In this document: positions 19,698 to 28,744 of the stretch, piece after piece
Position numbering within the stretch: the first letter of the stretch is position 1
How the letters are laid out: every line of letters begins with the position of its first letter
NCBI GenBank assembly: GCA_003551365.1
Contig: PUMM01000146.1
Location: 1-55,651 of the forward strand
Direction of reading: 5' to 3'
Length of the DNA stretch: 55,651 nt
Source of the DNA: Clostridia bacterium
GTDB taxonomy: Bacteria; Bacillota; Sulfobacillia; SLMV01
The notes under the pieces: generated by a model
What the model saw: only the letters and a program-made list of their open reading frames with translations
The model's database searches: none
What the model was told of the DNA's origin: nothing
Made by a program: the position numbers and the translations under genes

Positions 19698-20425
19698 CTC
19701 TCCACCGTCGACTGCCCGCCGATCTCGCGATCGGCCACGACTGACCCGTCCTCCAGAAGAATCAATCGGCGGGCCCGTCGGGCCACATTCTCATCGTGGG
19801 TGACCACCACAAGTGTCTGTCGTAGACTCTGATTGAGATCTTCCAGCGCCCGCATTATCTCATCACCGGAGTGCCGGTCCAGGTTGCCCGTCGGTTCGTC
19901 TGCCAGGATCACGGCCGGTTCATTGGCCATAGCCCGGGCAATGGCCACTCGCTGCTGTTCTCCACCCGATAGCTGGCGGGGAAAGTGATCAGCGCGATCC
20001 GCAAGCCCTACCATCTCCAGAAGCTCTACTGCCCGGGCATCGCGTGCAGCGGGTTTCAACTGGTCATTGAAACCCAGTGGGAAACGGATGTTTTCGAAAG
20101 CCGTCAGGTGGTCCACCAGATAGAAGCTCTGAAATATGAACCCCAGTTCAAACCGGCGCAGTGAAGCCAGCTCCCGTGAGCGAAGGCGGCTCAGATCTCG
20201 CCCCCTCAGCAACACCGCCCCCTTTGTGGGCGACTCGAGGGCACCCAGCATGGAGAGGAGCGTGGTCTTTCCGGAACCTGAAGGACCCATGATGGCCACA
20301 AACTCGCCTTCAGCGATGCTGAGATCCGCATCCGCAACGGCACGAACCTCACCTGCCGCAGTTCGGTAGTGTTTGGCAGCCCCCCGTGCCTGTAGAACAA
20401 CTTCGGTGCATTCCTCTTTCGTCAT
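19694..20425 (-). CDS. ABC transporter ATPase (LolD/MacB type) B
   Basis: 243 residues with Walker [16 protein letters not shown]-loop [12 protein letters not shown], signature [15 protein letters not shown], Walker B VILADEP and H-loop [10 protein letters not shown]. The frame is open 20 codons further upstream, but the ATG at 20425 overlaps the permease stop as TGATG and has GGAGGGG just before it, so I take that start. Works with permeases C and D encoded immediately upstream. Confidence 0.94.
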   Translation of the reverse strand: MTKEECTEVVLQARGAAKHYRTAAGEVRAVADADLSIAEGEFVAIMGPSGSGKTTLLSMLGALESPTKGAVLLRGRDLSRLRSRELASLRRFELGFIFQSFYLVDHLTAFENIRFPLGFNDQLKPAARDARAVELLEMVGLADRADHFPRQLSGGEQQRVAIARAMANEPAVILADEPTGNLDRHSGDEIMRALEDLNQSLRQTLVVVTHDENVARRARRLILLEDGSVVADREIGGQSTVER

Positions 20426-21735
20426 CACCCCTCCGACCTCCTCTCCGCCCCCACGGGTCGGGGGAATATGTCTATAAGCTTCCACCAGTCAAAGTCAGTA
20501 TCGCCCCGCAGGTGAGCGCGCAGATCACGATCATCGCTCAACACCCACGCAACGCGGCCACCCCAGCACACCAGAACCACCAGGAATATCCCCCAGAGTA
20601 TCAACGTCAACGGGGAGATAGTCATCTGCAGATCAAAGGCTGCAGAGATGAGCGCAAATGCTGCAAGGCCAGCAGCCGTACCGAGGAGAGAATCCGCGAT
20701 CAGCTGAGATCTGAACATCCGACCGATATCCTCGGAGCTCATGCCCAAAACCGCATACGTTCCAATTATCCGCTGCCGGTCCAGGACTATTATGAGCACC
20801 GTCAGCGTGAGGGCCGCAGCGACCATAACGAACATCAGACTAACCAATCCGCTCACGGACGCGACACCGGTGCTGCGCATCGCCCCCATCTGGTCCAACA
20901 CCGTATCGGAGTGCAGCAGGGCTGGACTCACCCGGTATAGAAATGGCGAGGGAGCACCACCCAGGGCCTGCAACTCCCCGCTCAGTTCTCCCCCGAGGGA
21001 GGACACCTCGCCCGGATAGCTGGGGGCACGGACGCGCGGCAGATGGGCGCTGACGTTATCCTTCGCGCGGGCATCCACGAGGCGATGACCATGCCTGACC
21101 CTCTCCTCCCAGGCCCAGACAGCATTGAAACGCGCAAGGCCCACGAGCTCGGCGAGTTCCTCCCCATCGCCGACCACCAGCTGTGACCACGCATCATCGA
21201 CCCGAAGAATTCCGGACACCCGAAAATCCGCAGAACGGCGCGCTCCCGAGTCGGCATCGATGTGATACAGCGCCATCTCATCCCCGGGCACCACTCCCCC
21301 TTCCCGCGCCACCTGTGCGCTCACAGCAATCTCCTGGCGACCGGCTTGCGGCATCAATCCTTCCTGCACATCAAACGACGTCACCAGCCGGGTATCCTCC
21401 AGATCGATACCCCAGGCGTCAGCAGTGCCGGCGGGGGTCAGCAAATGCGTCACAACACCCTCGCAGGTGTGCGAAACACCCGGTATCTCTGCCGCCTCGC
21501 GGACAGACATCTCCGGACGCACCAGCTGCATGGCCCAATCCGGGTAGTAGACCAACAGTGGTGCTCCCGGGTCGAGCGATCGAGCGTGCTCGATTGTCAG
21601 ATCCTCATCCGCCCAGGCTCCGTATATGCAGTACATCAGCAGGGTCAGGGCAATGACCCCGATGACTATGGCGTGCGCGGTTCGGTTGGCAAACCATTCG
21701 CGGTAGAGGATGCGAAGATACCAGCGATCACGCAT
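20425..21735 (-). CDS. FtsX/MacB-type ABC permease C
   Basis: 436 residues. N-terminal membrane segment (HAIVIGVIALTLLMYCIYG), outer domain rich in Asp/Glu, and C-terminal segments (GLVSLMFVMVAAALTLTVLI, SLLGTAAGLAAFALISAAF, ISPLTLILWGIFLVVLVCWG). The coupling motif before the second segment is DRQRIIGTYAVLGMSSEDI. Overlaps permease D by eight bases and ATPase B by one. Confidence 0.85.
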   Translation of the reverse strand: MRDRWYLRILYREWFANRTAHAIVIGVIALTLLMYCIYGAWADEDLTIEHARSLDPGAPLLVYYPDWAMQLVRPEMSVREAAEIPGVSHTCEGVVTHLLTPAGTADAWGIDLEDTRLVTSFDVQEGLMPQAGRQEIAVSAQVAREGGVVPGDEMALYHIDADSGARRSADFRVSGILRVDDAWSQLVVGDGEELAELVGLARFNAVWAWEERVRHGHRLVDARAKDNVSAHLPRVRAPSYPGEVSSLGGELSGELQALGGAPSPFLYRVSPALLHSDTVLDQMGAMRSTGVASVSGLVSLMFVMVAAALTLTVLIIVLDRQRIIGTYAVLGMSSEDIGRMFRSQLIADSLLGTAAGLAAFALISAAFDLQMTISPLTLILWGIFLVVLVCWGGRVAWVLSDDRDLRAHLRGDTDFDWWKLIDIFPRPVGAERRSEG

Positions 21736-23296
21736 TCCGCATCGCCTCCCTCGGAGAGACCCGGGCAGTCCGTAGGAAGGGGAACATGGCCATCACCAGA
21801 CTGATCATCATCGTCAGGCCCCCGGCCAGAACCAGTCCTCCGGCCAGGCGCACCGTAATGGGCCATAACCCGATGTCATTGGATACCCACAGGTGGATCA
21901 GCATGGGCGCGGTGACCAGGTAGCCGATCAGGGTGCCCGCTGCCGATATAACCAGCACTTCGGTCAGAGCCGCAACCAGCAGCTGCTCGTTGAAGCTGCC
22001 GAGGGCCTTCAGAGCAGCGAGTTCCCTGGTGCGGTTAATGGTCACGACATACAGGTTCCCCAGATAAAGGATGGCGGCCACCGCCAGAGCCAGGGCCACC
22101 AGGGTCAGTTCAAACCAGTCTGGGGCCGACATTATTGTCCGGCCCCGTGCATCCAGGTCACTGTATCCGCGCGCAATGTCCTCCAGCGGAACGGAAACGG
22201 AAACTTCCGGGGTCATATCAGACAGAGAAACCAGCTGGTCGACAGTGAGAACTGTAGCACCGTCGTAGCGGGCGCGCAGATCATCTGCCAGAACGTTCAC
22301 TGCAGAGTAATCTTCTGCCACCACGATATATTCAGTGGCTGCCGCCGTGACCCCGGCTGCCTCCTCCAGTCGGGCAAAAGTCTCCTCGGTCACCCAGATC
22401 TCGGGCAACATCCAGTAGAGCGGCTCCTGGATATAGCGCAGGGGATCTTCTTCATCGAACCGGTGAACCTCACGCAATCCCGCAGCTCCGAGGGCCTGCG
22501 ACCCCCAGTGCACGGTGCCCACCCGGAACTCAGTGTGCCCCGCTACCTGCAGCGACACACTTACCTCGTCAGACTGATCGTCATTGACGCCACCATGGGC
22601 ATTGAGAATCAGCTGTATGTCCTGCCCGGGCGACGGTGGGGTATATCGCCGAATGGACGGCACTCCCCCAATCAGAACCGCTCGCGTGTCGTTCCAACGA
22701 TCCCGGGCATAGGTGCCCGCCTCCGGATCATCGCGCCAGATCCGGTGCGTCTCGAGTACCCCCACCATCTCTCCGGCATCTTCCGGCTGCAGGTAGCGCC
22801 CCTCCACCACCCGTTCATCCAGGCCATACCAGTCGTCAACCTCCGGGGTGCGGGGCCGAATCATCATCAGATGGCTCCCATCTTCCACATGCATACGCAC
22901 CGGAAGTGTTCGATAAGAGGTTACGTCTTTCACTCCATCTACTGCCCGCAGCTCATCGGCAGTGAGGTCTGACGGATTGGGTCGCCCGGCAATTCCCCGG
23001 CTCATCAGCTGTGGAAAGAAGTAGGACATTAGCCCGGGCGCATCCGGGGATCTGCGCACCAGTTCGAGCTGCGCACCCCCTCGCGGCGTGGTCCCGGGAA
23101 TCGCCAGGGTCTCCGGAGCGATCACTATGTCGCCGCCGATCGCCTCACGAAACCCGCCGTGGGCAGCCCCGGGCTGTCCCTGCGCCAGGATAAGTCCAGA
23201 AACGATGACGACAGTGGACAGGGCTATGCTGGCCACTGCCAGACCGGTGCGGTGTATATTGCGCACGGCGGCCAACCACCCGAGACGGATAAACAT
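21728..23296 (-). CDS. FtsX/MacB-type ABC permease D
   Basis: 522 residues, first gene of the nine-gene operon. N-terminal membrane segment (GLAVASIALSTVVIVSGLIL), an outer domain of about 330 residues, and C-terminal segments (WFELTLVALALAVAAILYLG, LTEVLVISAAGTLIGYLVTA, LAGGLVLAGGLTMMISLVMA). Coupling motif TRELAALKALGSFNEQLLVA. Four permeases with two ATPases suggests two heterodimeric transporters (C/D with ATPase B, A/B with ATPase A). Confidence 0.86.
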   Translation of the reverse strand: MFIRLGWLAAVRNIHRTGLAVASIALSTVVIVSGLILAQGQPGAAHGGFREAIGGDIVIAPETLAIPGTTPRGGAQLELVRRSPDAPGLMSYFFPQLMSRGIAGRPNPSDLTADELRAVDGVKDVTSYRTLPVRMHVEDGSHLMMIRPRTPEVDDWYGLDERVVEGRYLQPEDAGEMVGVLETHRIWRDDPEAGTYARDRWNDTRAVLIGGVPSIRRYTPPSPGQDIQLILNAHGGVNDDQSDEVSVSLQVAGHTEFRVGTVHWGSQALGAAGLREVHRFDEEDPLRYIQEPLYWMLPEIWVTEETFARLEEAAGVTAAATEYIVVAEDYSAVNVLADDLRARYDGATVLTVDQLVSLSDMTPEVSVSVPLEDIARGYSDLDARGRTIMSAPDWFELTLVALALAVAAILYLGNLYVVTINRTRELAALKALGSFNEQLLVAALTEVLVISAAGTLIGYLVTAPMLIHLWVSNDIGLWPITVRLAGGLVLAGGLTMMISLVMAMFPFLRTARVSPREAMRNA

Positions 23297-23382
23297 TGAC
23301 TCTCCCCCTCACGGGAAAAAATGTATCAGGTGCTTCACATATTCGCCGCAGCCTGCCCTCGCTCCCTCTGCAATTACATGTC

Positions 23383-23423
23383 AGGCATATGCCTTTTCAG
23401 ATTTGGTCATGAATTCGTTTCAT
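23383..23423. promoter_or_regulatory. Palindromes in the ABC-operon/regulator divergent region
   Basis: The 230-base gap between permease D and the XRE-TPR regulator holds a perfect 12-base palindrome AGGCATATGCCT (23383-23394) and an ATGAA-N5-TTCAT inverted repeat (23409-23423). Either could be an operator for the divergently coded regulator. A TATACT hexamer close to the regulator start (about 23499) may be its -10 box. Assignment is by position only. Confidence 0.4.
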
Positions 23424-23534
23424 AAACAGGAATCCCGTGCGCCTATATCGAACAGTGCCTTTACTCAGCAAGAGCTAATAGGGTCAGTTGTTTAATCTAT
23501 ACTAAAACCCACATCGCTGGACGGGGGAATGAGC

Positions 23535-24872
23535 TTGAATGATGAATTCGCCCGGCGCGTCGGGCAGCGAATCAAGCAGCTGCGGCAGGAGCGGGGAATG
23601 AGCCAGAGGGATCTCGCGGACAATCAGATGAGCCCGGGCTTTTTGAGTCAGGTAGAGCGGGGGCTCACCAGTCCCTCACTCACCTCCCTCCGCATAATCG
23701 CGGAGAATTTGCGCGTGCCGACAGCCGCCTTACTTCCGGAGGAGGGAGCCGATGATTCCCAGCTGCGACGGCAGATTGAGATTCTCCTCACTATGGCTGA
23801 GGCTCACCTCGGGGTGGACAACCCGGACGATGCGCGACGCAGCCTGGAACGCGCCCGCGAGCTGCTGAACGAGAGCAACCTGCAGGAGCCGGGTCTCAGT
23901 GCGCGCATTCTGCTGCACTCCGGCATTCTGGAGATGCGGGACGAGAATCAGGAGCTCGCCTTCACTCATCTCACCGAAGCGGCAGAACGATTTGAAAGCG
24001 CCTCTCAACCCGAAGGAGCCCTGCAGTGTCTCCTGGCGCTGGGCGAGATGCACCTCAGTAGTGACAATGCCCTCCTGGCCATCCGTTTCTTTGAAACCGT
24101 CTCGCGCCGACTGGAAGAGGCCGACGGTGGCACCATACCGAGACATCGTCTCCTGTTTCGCTGGGGGTTGGCCCGGGCCTACCAGCAGCTGGGCGAAATG
24201 GAGACCGCCGACAATCTGCTGCGGCAGGTGATGGAGGATCTTCCCGGCCAGACCCGTCCCCGCGCCCTGGCGACATCAGCCCTGCAGGAAGCAGCAGATC
24301 ACCTCAGCCGCGGTGACCCCCAGCGCGCCGCCGATCATGCCGCTGCGGCACGCCAGCTGGCCAACTTTCGTCAGATGAGAAGAACCGAATCCGAGGTCCT
24401 CTACACGCTGGGCATGGTTGCCGAGGAAGAGGGAAAACGGGCCGAAGCACTCGACGCACTACGCAGGGCCCAGCGTACCGCGGAAGACGTAGGAGCTCAC
24501 ACCACCCGGGCGCGCGCCCTTCTGGCCGAGGGCAGGATCCACCTGCGCGAAGGAGAGCTGGTGCGCGCGGCTGATGCCGCAGCAAAGGCAATGGGTATCA
24601 CCAGCTCGCGCTATCAGCCCCTGCTGCACGGACGCGCCGCACTCCTGGCCGGCAAGATTGCGGCCGCAAGGGAGAACCTGGACGACGCGGAAGAGGTACT
24701 GCTGCGTGCGGAAAAATGCTTCCGCTCAGCTGATGAAGTATCACTGCTCGCCCATACGCAGACCGAGCTGGGCGAAGTCTTCCTGGCCACGGGTCGACGG
24801 GACGAGGCTCTCCGCAGGTTCCAGCGCGCCAGCGATCTTTTCTCGCAGGCCTCCGGTCGCAGAGAAAACTGA
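23535..24872 (+). CDS. XRE-family regulator with TPR sensor domain
   Basis: 445 residues. N-terminal Cro/C1-type helix-turn-helix (about 8-62): QRIKQLRQERGMSQRDLA, SPGFLSQVERGLTSPSL. The remainder is a run of TPR-like helix pairs (LLTMAEAHLGVDNPDDARRS, LLALGEMHLSSDNALLAIRF, TLGMVAEEEGKRAEALDALR, QTELGEVFLATGRRDEALRR). Architecture recalls the RRNPP-like and SinR-TPR type regulators that can bind peptides. The TTG at 23535 has GGGGGA six bases upstream; the ATG at 23529 touches that site and is less likely. Divergent to the ABC/MutL operon, hence its probable regulator; followed by the secreted protease gene. Confidence 0.85.
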   Translation: MNDEFARRVGQRIKQLRQERGMSQRDLADNQMSPGFLSQVERGLTSPSLTSLRIIAENLRVPTAALLPEEGADDSQLRRQIEILLTMAEAHLGVDNPDDARRSLERARELLNESNLQEPGLSARILLHSGILEMRDENQELAFTHLTEAAERFESASQPEGALQCLLALGEMHLSSDNALLAIRFFETVSRRLEEADGGTIPRHRLLFRWGLARAYQQLGEMETADNLLRQVMEDLPGQTRPRALATSALQEAADHLSRGDPQRAADHAAAARQLANFRQMRRTESEVLYTLGMVAEEEGKRAEALDALRRAQRTAEDVGAHTTRARALLAEGRIHLREGELVRAADAAAKAMGITSSRYQPLLHGRAALLAGKIAAARENLDDAEEVLLRAEKCFRSADEVSLLAHTQTELGEVFLATGRRDEALRRFQRASDLFSQASGRREN

Positions 24873-25054
24873 GCCGCAACCACCTGGCACATAACACCAT
24901 TGAAACACCCTCCCGCAAGCCCTTAAGCTGTCTCTAGATGTATGTGGGATCCTAAATCCTGCATTTGTAGATTGTATATGGTGGTAAATCCTTCAGATCA
25001 CCATGTGCTGGCACATCACAGAGGATCGAGAGGCTGAACCTGAAGGGAGTGCCC

Positions 25055-27613
25055 ATGGAAGTACTGAGACACAGGTGGCGACGCCACACTTACGTGGCAC
25101 TGGCACTGATCCTAATAGTCACGATAACCGGACTGAGTGTGAGATCCGGAGCGCAGCCGACAAATCCCGCAGATGACATGCACGCACTGGTCTATGCAGA
25201 TGCCGAAATACTGGGAGAAATGGACGTGGAGGTGATGGTGGAATACGATACCTTCACTCTAGTCCGCACTCCTCAGGAAGTACTGGATGAGATAGAGGGA
25301 CGAGGATTCAGTGTGGATCCGCTTCCCGACCGCACGAAGATTCACCTCGCGGCGGGAACACTGGACACCAGTGAAGGCGAAATATTCCTGCCACCCGAAA
25401 AGCGAGCATCACCCCGATCCGGAAAACAGAACTACTACCTGCTGCAGTTCGTCGGCCCCGTCAAGTCAGGGTGGGTGGATGACCTCACCCATAAGGGCAT
25501 TGAATTCCTCGAATACCTGCCGAACTACACCTACGTGGTGCGTGCCATCCACGAAGTTGCCGAGCGGGCGGAAGATCTCGATATCGTCCAGTGGGTCGGT
25601 GTACACCATCCCGGATACCGCATAGCACCGGCACTGCAATCTGCCGTGCTGGGACACAACGACGATGGTGCGGGAGACGGAGAGTTCATCGTCGAGTTCT
25701 ACGGCGGAGAACTCTCTGAGCGGACCCGCAGTTTGCTGGAGGCTGCCGGACTGGTGACTGATGAGGTCACCCGTCTATCGGGGTACCCGGAGGAAGAGCC
25801 GCGCTACCGCATTCTGGTGAACGGCCGGGCAGCACAGCTCTTCGCCATCATATCCGATACGGGCTTTTCGTATCTGGCCCCTGCTGTACAGCTGCAGCTG
25901 TTCAACAACCAGGCCAGGCCGATAATTGGCGCGGATACCGCCCACCATCACACCCTGACGGGTGCGGGGCAGATAGTAGGGGTGACGGACAGTGGACTGG
26001 ACGGACAACACGAAATGTTCCGCGACGACTCTGCACCGGGCAACGGGAGCGGCGATCTACCTCCGTGGTGGCCCTTGGACTCTTCTGCCCGCACCACAGA
26101 CACCCTGTTGCAGCGCAGCATCCCCTTTCCCTGGCCCATTGACAACCGCACACCGGGATATGGACCGGAGCACCGCAAGGTGGAAGCGTACGTTGATCTT
26201 TCCGGCGACATGTTCGGGGGCAGCGGCGATTCCATCGGGCACGGTACGCACGTCGCCGGAACCATAGCGGGAGATGCGGAACCATATGGTGAGTGGGGCA
26301 AGTATGACGGACAGGCCTTCGGAGCGCGGCTGGCCATCATCAAGGCATTTAACTCCCTGGGCATGTGGGGAGCAGGCTTCGATTTCTACGGGGTGTTCGC
26401 CGAGGCGTACGAAGCCGGAGCTCTGGTCAACAACCAGAGTTGGGGCGGAAAGACCACCGACCTGGATGATGGATACGGAACCATCGGTCGGGACGCGGAC
26501 CGCTTCACGGCAGATTACCCCTCTCATCTCCTGGTGGTTGCCGCCGGCAACTTCGGAGATGACCGGGGACTCACAATCGCCACCCCGGGTGATGCCAAGA
26601 ACATCCTGACAGTCGGGGCGGTCAATACGCACAACCCAGAAGAAGTCATGTCCTTCTCCTCACGCGGGCCGACCACGGACGGTCGTCTCAAGCCGGATCT
26701 GGTGGCACCGGGGAGCCCAATCGCATCCGCCGCAGCAGACACTGGAGACCGATACGCAGAACAGCAGGGGACGAGCATGTCCACACCGACTGCAGCTGGT
26801 GCGGCCGCACTGGTGCGGCAATACTACGCTGACGGCTTCTACCCCCTGGGTGAACCGGATCCCGCGGAAGCCTTTGCACCGAGTGCCGCGCTGGTCCGAG
26901 CGACCCTACTGAATGGAGCACGAGAGATTTCCGGACCAAACTCGGACCGCGACAACGAAGGCGTATACCCCAATAACTCACAGGGGTGGGGCCTGTTGGA
27001 TCTCGATGGTTCGCTGTACTGGCCGGGCGATGATCGTACCATGCAGGCGTGGGATGAAGTGACAGCATTGACTACCGGCGAGGTGTGGGAGGAGCCGATA
27101 TGGGTGGCAGATGGGTCGCAACCCCTGAACGTCCATCTGGCCTGGACCGACCCGGCCCCTGCCCAGGGAGCAGATCGTCATATGGTCAATGACCTCAACC
27201 TGGAGCTGGTGAGCCCGGACGGAACCATCTACCGCGGGAACAACCTTACGGGCCTCAACCCCGGTTACAGTACGGCCGGGGGAGAATCTGACTCCACAAA
27301 TAACAATGAAGGCATACGCCTCCTGCCCGGGTACAGCACGCCCGGTGACCTGCCGGAAGGAGAATACCTGATCCGCGTGGTCGGCAAGAACGTACCATCC
27401 GGCCCGCAGGATTTTGCTCTGGTGGCCCGGGGCGGAATGGTGGATGAGTGGGCGGAGCCAGATCCCCCCGACGATGACGATGAGCAAGTGGTGGTGACCA
27501 TGACGATGACCACAGAAGCCTGGAAGGAATTGCAGGATGAGCTTCTGGCCTACAACGCGAGAGCGGACATCAATGTTGCAGTGAACGCTCCTGCACACAA
27601 AAATGAACGATGA
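25055..27613 (+). CDS. Secreted subtilisin-like serine protease (S8)
   Basis: 852 residues. Signal peptide: basic start MEVLRHRWRRH then a hydrophobic core (YVALALILIVTITGLSV) and a likely cut after SGAQ. About 270 residues of prodomain-like sequence precede the catalytic domain. Catalytic triad: Asp in IVGVTDSGLDGQHE, His in IGHGTHVAGTIAGD, Ser in GTSMSTPTAAGAAALV; the oxyanion Asn is in VVAAGNFGDDRG. The C-terminal part (HLAWTDPAPAQGAD, MVNDLNLELVSPDG) is a P-domain/pre-peptidase-like beta sandwich, followed by an Asp-rich strip and a short helical tail. Start is ATG with AAGGGA six bases upstream rather than the GTG two codons before. Acidic composition fits an extracellular enzyme of a salty habitat. 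Confidence 0.93.
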   Translation: MEVLRHRWRRHTYVALALILIVTITGLSVRSGAQPTNPADDMHALVYADAEILGEMDVEVMVEYDTFTLVRTPQEVLDEIEGRGFSVDPLPDRTKIHLAAGTLDTSEGEIFLPPEKRASPRSGKQNYYLLQFVGPVKSGWVDDLTHKGIEFLEYLPNYTYVVRAIHEVAERAEDLDIVQWVGVHHPGYRIAPALQSAVLGHNDDGAGDGEFIVEFYGGELSERTRSLLEAAGLVTDEVTRLSGYPEEEPRYRILVNGRAAQLFAIISDTGFSYLAPAVQLQLFNNQARPIIGADTAHHHTLTGAGQIVGVTDSGLDGQHEMFRDDSAPGNGSGDLPPWWPLDSSARTTDTLLQRSIPFPWPIDNRTPGYGPEHRKVEAYVDLSGDMFGGSGDSIGHGTHVAGTIAGDAEPYGEWGKYDGQAFGARLAIIKAFNSLGMWGAGFDFYGVFAEAYEAGALVNNQSWGGKTTDLDDGYGTIGRDADRFTADYPSHLLVVAAGNFGDDRGLTIATPGDAKNILTVGAVNTHNPEEVMSFSSRGPTTDGRLKPDLVAPGSPIASAAADTGDRYAEQQGTSMSTPTAAGAAALVRQYYADGFYPLGEPDPAEAFAPSAALVRATLLNGAREISGPNSDRDNEGVYPNNSQGWGLLDLDGSLYWPGDDRTMQAWDEVTALTTGEVWEEPIWVADGSQPLNVHLAWTDPAPAQGADRHMVNDLNLELVSPDGTIYRGNNLTGLNPGYSTAGGESDSTNNNEGIRLLPGYSTPGDLPEGEYLIRVVGKNVPSGPQDFALVARGGMVDEWAEPDPPDDDDEQVVVTMTMTTEAWKELQDELLAYNARADINVAVNAPAHKNER

Positions 27614-27626
27614 TGGAAATTCACCT

Positions 27627-27664
27627 GGCACGGCGACCGACTTTGTGAGGTCGGGCGCCGTGCC
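27627..27664. terminator. Bidirectional hairpin between convergent genes
   Basis: GGCACGGCG-A-CCGAC and GTCGG-G-CGCCGTGCC form 14 pairs with one mismatch on an eight-base loop, 14 bases behind the protease stop and 85 bases behind the convergent gene. No T-run on either side. Confidence 0.6.
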
Positions 27665-27749
27665 GCGGTCGACTGCCGGCCGCGTTGCGTGCCCCGCGGG
27701 CAACCTCTCTTCCCGACCATTGCCCCGGGGCACTGCACTGCTATCCCTC

Positions 27750-28178
27750 TCAATTTCCCTCCCGCAGACGCGACAGCAGTTCCTCAGCCAGGCTTTCAAG
27801 ATCAGCCCCCTGCGCCAACTGCATCAGTTGGGCAATGTTCGGACCCGACCCCTCCCTTCTCTCTCCGACCCCCCTCTGTGTCAGGGGTTCCTCAACCACT
27901 CCGGCACGACTCAGTTCCGAATACTCCTCCGGGCTCAGCACCAGTACTTCGAGAAGCTTGTTGATATACAGAGCTGAAGAATTCAGCCTATCCGACAGAT
28001 GCATCATTTCATCCGCCAGTGTTTTCATATTGCTCAACGTCCTTAACTTCAGTGATCTGTTGCCCCCTCTTCCCAGTCGCTCAACCGATCTCCGGGCCAG
28101 TTCAGTCCGCCCTTCCTTCTGCTCTTCCGCCGCCTGGACGTCCGCCTCCTCTTCGCACCCTTCCCGCTCCACATCCAC
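27750..28178 (-). CDS. Hypothetical acidic, helix-rich protein
   Basis: Family not recognised. 142 residues, mostly helical and charged: a Glu-rich N-terminus (VEREGCEEEADVQAAEEQ), a middle helix pair (MKTLADEMMHLSDRLN, YINKLLEVLVLSPEEY) and a C-terminal leucine-rich helix (IAQLMQLAQGADLESLAEEL). No membrane segment or signal peptide. The frame is open 49 codons further upstream, but the GTG chosen has a full GGGAGGTGAT binding site seven bases away, and the upstream extension reads less like protein. It is divergent to the tiny-peptide genes, so it may belong to the same accessory group. Confidence 0.72.
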   Translation of the reverse strand: MDVEREGCEEEADVQAAEEQKEGRTELARRSVERLGRGGNRSLKLRTLSNMKTLADEMMHLSDRLNSSALYINKLLEVLVLSPEEYSELSRAGVVEEPLTQRGVGERREGSGPNIAQLMQLAQGADLESLAEELLSRLREGN

Positions 28179-28323
28179 CGAATCACCTCCCACTCCCCGG
28201 ACCAGTGCGTCGGGGCCATTTCGCCTCACTAGTACCTGTATGCGGTTGAGTGCAGGGGCGAAGCTCGCCGGCCCGGCACGCAGTCCACCCAGGATTGCAC
28301 TCCCAGTTGTCGTCGACAATTTC

Positions 28324-28353
28324 ACATACTGCGGGCAGGGGTCATATTATGTA
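28324..28353 (+). promoter_or_regulatory. Possible SigE/SigK-like promoter, copy A
   Basis: CATATTATGTA at 28343-28353 fits the CATA-N3-TA -10 pattern of mother-cell sporulation sigma factors except for one base, and an AC pair lies 17 bases upstream as in the SigK -35. The same CATATTATGTA recurs before the second peptide gene at the same distance from the start codon. Known consensus, inferred role. Confidence 0.35.
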
Positions 28354-28404
28354 GCGAGTAGAGGGCAGCCGACCCCACTTTCGACCGGAGGAGGTGGCGC
28401 AATG
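28342..28404 (+). repeat. Duplicated leader block, copy A
   Basis: Begins with the 17 bases TCATATTATGTAGCGAG and ends with the 18 bases GGAGGAGGTGGCGCAATG, both shared exactly with copy B at 28681-28744; the about 28 bases between diverge. The ATG at the end is the start of the first tiny peptide. Shows that promoter, leader and gene were duplicated as a unit. Confidence 0.85.
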
Positions 28405-28539
28405 CCTCTCGCGCGAAGAGATGGAATTGGCACCCTGCTTCTGTTCCTCGTGCTGACCGGATTCGCTGACTTCCGACGGGACGAGGAGCTGCTCACCCTG
28501 CTGCTGTTCATCTTCCTGGCCGGCTTTGACCGCTGGTGA
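28402..28539 (+). CDS. Tiny hydrophobic peptide 1 (45 residues)
   Basis: Unrecognised family; paralogue of the two following peptides. Two hydrophobic strips, GTLLLFLVLTGF and LLTLLLFIFLAG, flank a charged turn FADFRRDEE, so it could be a hairpin membrane peptide. Perfect GGAGGAGG binding site ten bases before the ATG. A strong hairpin follows the stop. The conserved core across copies is GTLLL-LVLTG-x-D-RRDE-LL. Confidence 0.8.
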   Translation: MPLARRDGIGTLLLFLVLTGFADFRRDEELLTLLLFIFLAGFDRW

Positions 28540-28562
28540 GCGGGAGGACGCGGCAGGCACTC

Positions 28563-28605
28563 GCCGAGGGGGGCGTCGGAGAAAGATTCCGACGGCCCCC
28601 TCGGC
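28563..28605 (+). terminator. Strong hairpin behind peptide 1
   Basis: GCCGAGGGGG and CCCCCTCGGC pair, followed after one G-G mismatch by CGTCGGA/TCCGACG, on a seven-base loop: 17 pairs in all. No T-run follows. Likely terminates or protects the short transcript. Confidence 0.6.
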
Positions 28606-28663
28606 CTTGCCGGCGCCCCCCCGGCAACAGACAGCACACCCGCGGGGCAGCTGACCCGAGTTA

Positions 28664-28692
28664 ACACATTCTCATCGTCTTCATATTATGTA
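28664..28692 (+). promoter_or_regulatory. Possible SigE/SigK-like promoter, copy B
   Basis: CATATTATGTA at 28682-28692 with an AC pair 16 bases upstream, in front of peptide 2; same element as copy A although the -35 side sequence differs, which argues for selection on both parts. Confidence 0.35.
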
Positions 28693-28744
28693 GCGAGCTG
28701 AGGGCACAGATCCCACCCGAACTATCGGAGGAGGTGGCGCAATG
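28681..28744 (+). repeat. Duplicated leader block, copy B
   Basis: Second copy of the block described at 28342-28404, one base longer between the shared ends. Confidence 0.85.

Noticed and set aside
21893-22972. Long plus-strand open frame (about 359 codons)
   Set aside because: Antisense to ABC permease D, with shadow-like composition and no binding site.
27685-28539. 284-codon plus-strand frame ending with tiny peptide 1
   Set aside because: Only the last 45 codons follow a binding site and match paralogues; the upstream part is antisense to the acidic protein and Ser/Pro/Arg-rich.
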